This document shows positions 55,493 through 64,000 of a DNA stretch of 64,000 nucleotides, one piece after another. The notes below the pieces were generated by a model. That model saw nothing but the letters and a program-made list of their open reading frames with translations. It searched no databases and was not told the DNA's origin. A program made the translations under genes and the position numbers. This DNA comes from Usnea hakonensis (taxonomy: Eukaryota > Ascomycota > Lecanoromycetes > Lecanorales > Parmeliaceae): positions 102,124-166,123 of the forward strand of contig BLJB01000181.1 in assembly GCA_013423325.1 (NCBI GenBank), given 5' to 3'. How positions within the stretch are numbered: position 1 is the first letter of the stretch; every line of letters begins with the position of its first letter.

Positions 55493-57440
55493 GTATTCAC
55501 GTTGAGTTTGGCGGAGACTCGGGTAAATTGAGAATAAAATTGATATTTCTATGTATGGAGTTGCGGCTGTGGACAAAGGCTGGTAGTCAGGGCTCATGCT
55601 GCATATTTGGGCGCTCGGTGTATGCAAATTGAGGCTCTGCAGTGGCGTCGGCAGCCTCATTTGGGCTTGGCAAAGGGGTTTTGATGTATATGCAATGGAG
55701 TATGCCTGAATTGACCGAGCAGCATATCCATGATCAGATGCGTCTTAGACATTTCGGTATGGCTCTTTCTGCAGAGCTTCGGGCCAGAACCTTGGCACGA
55801 ATGGTGTTCGGATCATTGCTTTGCATTCTAGCCCCATTTGGCCAGCTTCCCAAGACTCATCGCGAAGACATAGATCTAACGACAATCTCTTATGGTCATG
55901 TTTGAAAAATGGCCAAGGTATTTCTTTTTCTACAAATCTTCTTTGAGTTGGAATACTGAGACCCCAACATTTTCTAGCTTCTTGTCCCTCTTTCTTATCG
56001 ACTTCAATGAATTGACCAAGTGCGAAGTAGTCGCTGCTCACTTTCACGATACTCCAGCCTTTTTGCTCTCTGTCATTTGGTAAATGCTGGTGGTATGCTG
56101 TCTATTTCCGCAGCACTAATATCGAATGGTATGGATTACACTGTTGCTATCGTTGCTACCATCAATACAGGTCATTCTTCAGAGTGTAGGAACGCAGATA
56201 TCGACGAGGGGGAAAGAGTGGAACGAGTGCTAGATTTAGGGGCGACATGCTATGCCAAAAGGCCGAAAGCGTTTTGGCTTTCTAGAATGGCTAGGGTACC
56301 TATTGTGTGCAAGAATCAGCACTGTCCCCATCTCGAATTTTAGAAAGGCTCGACAAGGTTCTTCTAGTTCGTCACGTCGAGTCTCATTCCGCTAAAGGTC
56401 ACAATGCCGCCGGTCACGAGGTCTTAGCGCAGCTTCAAATTGGTCACAGCAACATTCTTCGTGATCTTGCATCCTTCCATCATTATGGACCCCCTGGCTC
56501 CGAGGTTGCCAACTTCGTACCCTTGCAACCTCAAAGAATGGAATCTCTGCTAAGTCTAAAGACTATGCACGCAAATTGTGGTGCGGATATGTCAGCTGCA
56601 CCAGCCCGGACGGAAGAGAATCAATGTCCCGCTCCAAGACGCCCGCCTGAAGGACTGAAAAGGTTAATTGTGAGGGATGAATTGGCTGACCAATGGGAAT
56701 GCAAGCACCGCATTTCTTTGGCTGCAAACCATTATTTACCCCAAAGGACAATTACGCACCAATCAGATCGATGCTTACTAAGTATCCTTCAGCCAGCAGG
56801 ATCATGTGAGCTCTGCAGTTTAGTTGCCTTGGGATTTTGGTGAAGAAATTATTTGGGAGGAAATAATGCAAAGAGGTATCTGTGCCCTTCTGGTACATAG
56901 TCTATCCACTTGATTGGTGCGTGATTGTCGTCTCGGCAGCACGAGTACTGTGGGAGTGTAAGTAGGTTATTGCACTTTTCCCAAAGAAGACAAGTGGCCC
57001 GTGAGAAAAGCCCACCGACCTGAGTTATTATCGCAAATCCAATGGCATCTTTGCATTAGCGTAACCCGCTGCGCTACATGAGGGTCGAAGCTGTATTGTT
57101 AGCCGTAGCCTCGCATTGCCCGTGGGATTGCATTGAGGCGCAGGAGATATGTCGTTGGTATCCCGCTTTGCAAGGCTGGAAAAGTCGTGATCTCTGCCTC
57201 GAGAGACCTTTGGAATTTGGTGAGCCGACTGTCGCAATCTGGTGAATGGTGTAAATGTGTATCTGCTATCCTCAAGCTTTAACCCATTTTTACAATCATC
57301 TATCATGGCTTTGCAGTTCATTCGGAAAAAACGTTTTGGAGTATAGCCTATTACAAATCAACCGAATTTTGGCCGTTAGCGAAACCATGATGCCTCCCCC
57401 ACCAAAATTTAGTGCGGAACCTACTAAATATAAGCTAGTA
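55493..57440. other. Gene-poor region with uninterpretable open frames
   Basis: Several frames of 60-180 codons occur (e.g. 55642-55905 and 56307-56843, plus strand), but none shows a domain, and they do not join through convincing introns. Base composition is like the core genome until about 57400, then turns abruptly AT-rich. It may hold a decayed gene or lineage-specific sequence. Nothing is supported as functional. Confidence 0.4.
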
Positions 57441-60400
57441 ATATAGTACTAGCTATAGCGTACCTCGTTATTACTACTATAATATATAGTCGTCCCCCCT
57501 TATAAATAGCTTTTTATAGAGCCTCTTTTAGTTTTTCTTACTACTTATAGCTTCTCGTATAGCCTCTTTCTATCTATAAAAGATCGTTAATATACTTTCT
57601 AAGAAATATACCCTACCCCTAAAAAAGTAGCTTATTAAGAAGGCTATTAAATTAATAAAGGCTATTAGAAAGAGATAATCTAGTACTCTTAATAAGAGTA
57701 ATATTATTTAAATCGTATAAACGCCTTTAGCCTTTAAGCTAAGATTAAATAAGCTAAAAAAAACTCTAAAGTATATATTATTAAGACTAAATAGATTAAA
57801 GGAGACTTTAAAGTATATACTACTAAAATTAAATAGATTAAAGGAGACTCCGAAACTATTAAAATTTAATAATTTAAAGGATTCTACCCTTTATAATTAT
57901 ATATTCGATATACTAAATAAGACTTAGAATACAAATAATAATATAGGACTATTTATCTCTCTAGAATCTATCGCTATAGATTTATTTATCTAAGTATATA
58001 TAGATATATCTTCTCCTAAGCTTCCGATTATATTTAATATACCTAAAAAAGGCCTCTTCGGAAGGCGTATTCTTATTAAAAAGGCTACTAAGGCTTTTAA
58101 TATATTAGGTATATCTATACTAAGCCGATATATATTAGTAGAAGTCTTATAGATAAGTAGGACTTAGGATTACTATACTAGTACTTAATAAGATTATATA
58201 AATATAGGCCGAAATTAGAATAGCTTTTTTAAAGTATATTAATTATACCTTAGACCTAAAGATAAGGAGGATAATATAGAGGCTATAATTAAATAAAATA
58301 GAATATAGACTCGAGATAACGATAAGATTAATAAGACTAATAAGGCTAATAATAATAATTTAAGAGTTTCTAGAGCTCTTTTATAGCCTCTTTTATAGTA
58401 GAGTAAAGCTATAGTAAAGACGATAAAGATAGTTATTAAAGAAAAGACTCTTATAGAAAGAAGAAAGAAGGGTAAGAAGACTATAGAAGAAAAAAAAAAG
58501 CTAAATTATAAATACTAATAAATATTAATACTCTTACTAATAATATTATTAAATATTATTTACTCCGGAAATACTACTATAAGAAAAAAGAGTATAGAGG
58601 TATAAAGTATCTTAACTCTATTATTAAAAATAACGAAGGTAGTAAAATTATCTTTAAAGATCTTATTACTAAGGAGTATAAGCTAGCTAAAAAGACTACT
58701 AATAAAAGAGATCTTATCTATTATCGCGTTTTTATTTATATAGTAGTATTATATACTAGAATAACTAAAGTAGATAAGTAAGATAGTAAATTTAATATAT
58801 AAGAGATTTAGTCTTTCTAGAAATAGCTAGAGGATAATATTAGAAAGTAGTTAGATCTAAAGAGGATAGATTTAATAATCTATTTAATATTAAAATAGGG
58901 TAAATATATTAATAGTACTATTCTATCTCTTATATTTATATCTATATTTATATTAAGTTAAAGAGATATATCTTTATCTACTAGTTAGTCTTAAATTACT
59001 ATTATAATAAAGCTCCTAGTCGAAAGAGAGAAGTAGTAAGTAAATTAGATATCTATATAAAAGATATATTAGGAGTTACTTATTAAATAGCGCTATTTAA
59101 AGACTAGTTATAATAAAGGCTAGTACTATTATATTAATAATAAAGAAGAGTATTTCCCTCTTACTCCTATATATCTAATAAGCTAGATAAAAGATATTTA
59201 ATAAAAGGGGAGTATAACTATATAGGAGTAATTAAGCTATATACTTTTTAGTATACTAAAATTAGTAAAAAGAGGCTAGATAAAAGAGATAAAAAAGATC
59301 TAATAATAAAAATAAATAGCTTCTACTACTATTATTACTTTAGTTACTCTTTATACTACTTCTACTTCTACTATTAATTACTATATAGAAAGAGATCTAG
59401 ATAACGAGCTTCCTCGCTAATATAGTAATACGCGTTTTATATTAATAATATTTTATTAGGTAATAGCTATACTAGCTTCTCTTTCTTTTTAGGCGAATTC
59501 TTTAAATAGTCCTATCTAAGGCGAAAACTATTTATTAAAGGATTATATAGATTAGTATATTAAAAGGTAGCTAACTAAGAAGGAGCTATTAACGCGTATA
59601 TTTAATAATCTAGAAGAGGAGTATTATATATTATACTATATATAGTAGTAGAAAGATACTATAGATTTAGCTATTAAAAAGATATAGAGGGATTTATATA
59701 TCCTATTTAATCTAGGGCGTTAACTAGCTAAAAATATAAATATATTTATATAATAATATAAGTATAGGTATATATAGTAATTAAGTATTTATAAATCTTT
59801 TTATAAACGAGATATATAGTAATACCCCGCCTAGCGAAGGGATATAGTAAAGCCTTTTATTAAGGTAAATAAGATTAATTTAGATTTTCTATATAGTAAT
59901 ATTATTTAGGATAACGCGATTTAAGGGCTAGATCTCGTAAGTAGTAAGAATCTAGATAATTTCTAGATCTTTCTATATAATAAATAAGGCTCTTTCTAAT
60001 ACTATAAAAGCTATATCTACTTATTTTATATATATATTAATATTTAGGTAGATATTAAAAGATTATAAATATTTAATATATCTACTTTTTACTCTTATTT
60101 CTTACTCTCTACCTTTACCTCTTACTCTACCTTAGTAGTATAAGCCTCTTATAGATAGGGTAATAAGAGTAGATAATAGTCTCTAGAGATACTTCTAATA
60201 TAATTTAACCCCCTAAATATTATAATTTCTATTAGTAGAGCTTTATAGTACCTCTAAAAAAATTCTTATATTATATTTAGGGCGGAGCTATATTAATTTT
60301 TTTTTAGTCTTTATTAATATTAATTTCGGCCTTTTTAAATAGTTTTACCGGATTACTAATTATTCTATAGTTTTAAATAGCTATAGTAGTATATAGGAAG

Positions 60401-60786
60401 CTTTCGAATCCCTCCTTATTCTAATTATAATAGATCTTATATATTTCGAAGTTTTAGTATATCTATATCTTTAGAATCGAAAAAGAGGTCTTAATAAAAT
60501 TTAGATTAGACGAATATAATAGTAAAAAGGCTAGTTTAATATCTACTTTTAAATATATATCTTCTAGCTCTTTTAACTTATAAGTCTTATAATTATTATA
60601 TACTAATATCGAGTAAGGGTCTAGTATAGGCGAATAGAGTAATAAGATCTAATATTATATAAAATTATTAAAGATCTTAATAGTAATAGAGTCTTAATAT
60701 ATAGTATAGATAATATACCCTTTTAAAGAGATTATTAATAAGATACTCTATTTCTTATACCTCTTTAGACTCTTAATTAAGGTAGA
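57441..60786. repeat. RIP-degraded repeat, unidentified element
   Basis: AT-rich, dominated by TpA, with CpA and TpG almost absent over more than 3 kb: the expected outcome of RIP (C-to-T at CpA on both strands). No open frame survives. With stops ignored, plus-strand stretches still have protein-like composition (e.g. LTKKELLTRIFNNLEEEYY near 59570, reminiscent of a gag-like region), but the element class is not identified. Confidence 0.7.
57741..57866 (+). repeat. Three tandem 42-bp units within RIP-mutated DNA
   Basis: Units begin at 57741, 57783 and 57825 and share AAATAGATTAAAGGAGACT-type wording. In one plus-strand frame each encodes 14 residues of the pattern LRLNRLKETLKYIL, i.e. two heptads of a coiled coil, so the repeat was probably part of a coding region before RIP. 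Confidence 0.55.
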
Positions 60787-60987
60787 TATTGTGACAGCAG
60801 TCACTAATTGGTAACATGGTGTAAATGGTAGCAAGTGAATGCAAGTGGTTATATTGTACTATAGAAGTAAATGTAAAGATATAGAGTAAATCATAGCCCG
60901 AAGACTAAGATCACTCTAAATTAGATCTAGAAGCTAGTCCTATATAGACTAGTCCGATCCGGACCTTCTAGTATTATAATAGTTACC
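60787..60987 (-). repeat. Probable 3' LTR of the Gypsy element
   Basis: Read on the minus strand, an A/G-rich tract (AAAATAGGGG) at about 60988-60997 resembles a polypurine tract and is followed by about 200 bp ending in GTCACA at 60787. The terminus carries a short inverted repeat, GTGAC..GTCAC. The outer half (60787-60900) keeps many CpA/TpG dinucleotides, unlike everything around it. LTR boundaries are inferred; the second LTR is outside the window. Confidence 0.45.
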
Positions 60988-63900
60988 CCTATTTTAATAT
61001 ACTTATCGCCTCGATAAGTTACTATAAAATATAGCTAGAAAGTAAGTAAATTATACTAGAAATTATAATAGTAATAAATAGGATATATCTAGTATAATAT
61101 TATAGAGTAGTAATTAATCTCTTCTATACTATACTAATTACTATAAAAAACTTAATAATATAATAGGAATCCGGTTCTTAATATTACTATAGTACTTACT
61201 ATTCCTTAGAAGTTACCTAGTAACGGCTATATATAAATAGTATATATATCCCTAACTAACTACTAGGTTAATAAGGAAGGTTATAATTATATCTTTAATA
61301 CTACGAATAGCTTTATAGAAAACTTAAGTAGTATTACTATTATAATCGTCTTACTCTTATCTTTAGAAGTCCTAGAAGTAATCCTAGGAGTCTATAAACG
61401 GGTAAGAGTTCTAGAACCGGCTTTACTAGCTATCTTCCTAGACTTACTAGTAGTACCGGTATCGAGTTTTAACTATATTAGGGTTATAGGACTAGATTTA
61501 CTAGAGATTAGAAAGTTATCTATAGGAGGCTTTCTTATTACTAAAGCTATATTATTACTTATAGAAGACTTCTATAGATAGATAGATAGATCCGGCTTCT
61601 TAGTAAGCTTCCGTAGATCGATATTATTAATAATAGTAACTAGACGACTAGGAGTAATAATCCCTAGACGCTTATTATATTCCTTAATTAATTCTAGTAC
61701 GTTATTAAGATCTTTAATATTATATTAGATATTAAATTCTAGACCATATCTAGCTTATCTTACTAAATACTTAATATACTACCTAGTTCCTTAATATAAC
61801 TAACGCCTATTTAGTAGCTTCTTAATAATATAGATACCTATATTACCTTTTATAAATATTATAATAGGGTATATAGGTCGAGGCTAATAATAGAGATCCT
61901 TAGTAGAACTAGAATATAATTCTAGATATATTACTAAAATTACTAGATATATACTCTAGTATAGTAGAAGATTAAGTTAGTATATAAGGTTCCTAATCCT
62001 TTTAAGAACCTTAAATAGTCTTACCCTTTATATACCTAATTTCCTAGAAATTACTAATAGAATACGATATCCTTTATATAATTAAAGTAGTACGTAGTCT
62101 CCTTCCTTAAAATTAAGTAGTATATATATTTAATCGTAATAATATTTAGCTCTTATCTAAGTAAAGGCTATAGCGTCTATAATAGTAAATCTTATTATAC
62201 CCGGGTTAATTTACGTAGGATTAGGATCTATATCTAGTTTCTATAGATCTAGAGCGGTAATAGGCGTAAATCTATAAGTAGCCTCGTTTAGTATTTTACT
62301 AGTACTAATAGAAATAGAGTTATTTAGATACGCCTAGAGGCGTAATAATATTATAAGCTATTTATATAAATTATCTAAAGTTCCTAGATAATATCGTAAA
62401 GTTATCTTAATAGTTTAATTTATTTTCTCGCTTTATCTATCCGATTATAAATAATAGATAGTACTATAAAGTAAACTAACCCCTAGTAATTTAAATAGCT
62501 TAGATTAAAGATCTACTAAGAACTTCCTATTATAATCTAATAATATTATTTTCGGAAGACCCTAGTCTATTAGTACTAGTTAGTTAAGTAAAGTCTTCGC
62601 CTAGTCTTTTATATTCTAAATCGATTTATCTAATACTATAGTAATTCGCTTAATAAACTTATAGATTACTAGTATTATTATATCGTAGCCTTCTTTAGTT
62701 AGGGGAAGTAAGAGAATAAAATTAATAGTAATAATATAGAAAGATACTAGCGGTAAATTAATTAGCTATATAAAGCTATATAATATATACTATCTTATCT
62801 AATAAATCTAATATTCTAGATAATAGCGTATATACTCCCGGATATACTTTACTATATTTTAGATATACTAGGCGGAAGCCTTTTCTAGATAACGAGTATA
62901 TTCTAGATACCCGTCTCTATATACTATTTATAGTACTTCCTTAATATAATTACTTAGAATATATAGCCTTTTAATAATATATATATAATTACTAGTAGTA
63001 GCGTTAAGTCGAAAAATAAGATTATTAGACTCCTAGATAAAAGGAAGCTTTATAGCGCCCTCGCTACTATTAGTACTAGGAATCTTATTAGTATTAAGGA
63101 CCTTATAAATATATATATAAATAGGGTCCTTATAATAGTCTTCTAAAAGCTATTACTTAAATTCCTATAATATTTCTATTAGTATAGTAGTAAAGTAGTA
63201 AGTAAGATATAGAAGTAAGGATTTAGGATCCTTAGTCTCTACTTCTAGAAGTATAAGTAGTATATCTAGCTCGCCTTCTTATACTATAGTAGGCCTCTAA
63301 CTACTTTCTAGCCTAGATAGAGTATTAGGTACTACGTATAGTTTTCCGGGCTTATAACGAATAATAAGCTTAAAGTATTATAGATAATCTAACGCCTATA
63401 TAAGGTATAGATTTATTTTATCTATACTACTAGTAGTAAGAGAAGTCTATTTAGCGATTTCTAATATCGATCTATAGTCTATAAAGATTATAGTAGTAGT
63501 TTTTAATAATTCTATTATATATTAAATTTTATATACTATCTATATAATATCTACTAACTCTAACTTAGTTAGCTAGTACCTTAACTCGGCGCTATTAATA
63601 ATTCGGCTTAAGAAGAGGATTAGCTTAACGTCTTTCCTAGTAGGATATAGTAAGGATTAGTCTAATAGAGCCTCTATAGAAAGCTTTAATAAGATAGATA
63701 AGTTTTATAATATTTAGAACCCTTTAATATAGTATACTATAGTACTAATCCTAGCCTTTTTACTAGAATCTAGATTAATAAATAAAGGCCTAGTAGAATT
63801 AAAGTAAACTAGAAAGATAAACTTATTTAGAGTAGCTTATATAATCTAGAAAGATTTATACTCTACTTTAGTAAGGTCGAATTATATCTTTATTATAAAG

Positions 63901-64000
63901 GCCTTCTAGGCGGATCCTTAAAGTACTCTCTTAAGTACATCGGCAATTCGGGAGCTTAGCCCCTAATCGTGTAATTGCTAGGGGCGCTCGTAGCCGGCCC
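60787..64000 (-). mobile_element. RIP-inactivated Ty3/Gypsy LTR retrotransposon (partial)
   Basis: Translating the minus strand and reading through stops shows the end of the pol polyprotein in order. RNase H end, near 63350: RYKPGKLYVVPNTLSRL. Integrase core, about 62200-62780: LPLTKEGYDIIILV, then RYYLGTLDN. Integrase tail, about 62060-62170: AKYYYD, then LNFKEGDYVLL and LYKGYRI. Further down is LFKVLKRI, near 62000. This matches Tf2-like fungal Gypsy elements. Many stop codons and TpA-dominated composition show it is dead. The 5' part (gag, protease, reverse transcriptase, 5' LTR) lies beyond 64000. Confidence 0.8.

Noticed and set aside
55642..56843. Open frames downstream of Mpv17 as real genes
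   Set aside because: No domain or membrane pattern, and no intron set joins them. Left as unannotated sequence.
1..64000. CRISPR arrays, bacterial operons, rRNA genes
   Set aside because: The sequence is eukaryotic with spliced genes. No regular spacer-repeat arrays or rRNA-like conserved cores were seen.

Overview
The window is a piece of a filamentous ascomycete (Pezizomycotina) chromosome. Genes are split by many short GT-AG introns (about 44-295 bp) with CTRAY-type branch sites. Most proteins are fungal-type. The right end is an AT-rich block with almost no CpA/TpG, the signature of repeat-induced point mutation (RIP). The class cannot be fixed from sequence alone. Exon structures below were built by eye from frame continuity, splice sites and family motifs.

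Region 1 (about 0.5-23.4 kb) looks like a secondary-metabolite gene cluster: an extended SDR reductase, two paralogous SUR2/sterol-desaturase-type hydroxylases, a classical SDR, an NmrA/isoflavone-reductase-like protein, a MATE efflux transporter, a cytochrome P450, a phytanoyl-CoA-dioxygenase (PhyH) type Fe(II)/2-oxoglutarate oxygenase, and a 1659-residue NRPS with order T-C-A-T-R. Together these suggest a small peptide released reductively as an aldehyde, imine or alcohol, then oxidised several times and exported. The first carrier domain has no adenylation domain of its own. No pathway-specific transcription factor is visible. Two genes carry extreme poly-C introns, and one of these holds an NN gap. 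A RIP-like AT-rich relic lies at 10.4-11.0 kb.

Region 2 (about 23.4-27.0 kb) is decayed: a gene-poor spacer, a 5'-truncated and frameshifted pyrroline-5-carboxylate reductase fragment, and a broken fungal multi-pass membrane-protein gene.

Region 3 (27.6-55.5 kb) is conserved core genome: SEM1/DSS1, phosphoglycerate kinase, argininosuccinate lyase, a very large lysine-rich repeat protein, CHD1, ABCE1/RLI1, PRP40, TRS65 (TRAPP II) and an Mpv17/PMP22 protein. CHD1/RLI1 and PRP40/TRS65 are divergent pairs with short shared promoters.

Region 4 (57.4-64 kb) is RIP-degraded repeat DNA. An unidentified element (57.4-60.8 kb, with a 42-bp triplication) abuts a minus-strand Ty3/Gypsy retrotransposon whose RNase H, integrase and integrase-tail remnants can still be read. 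Its 3' LTR lies at about 60.79-60.99 kb; the outer half of that LTR looks little affected by RIP.
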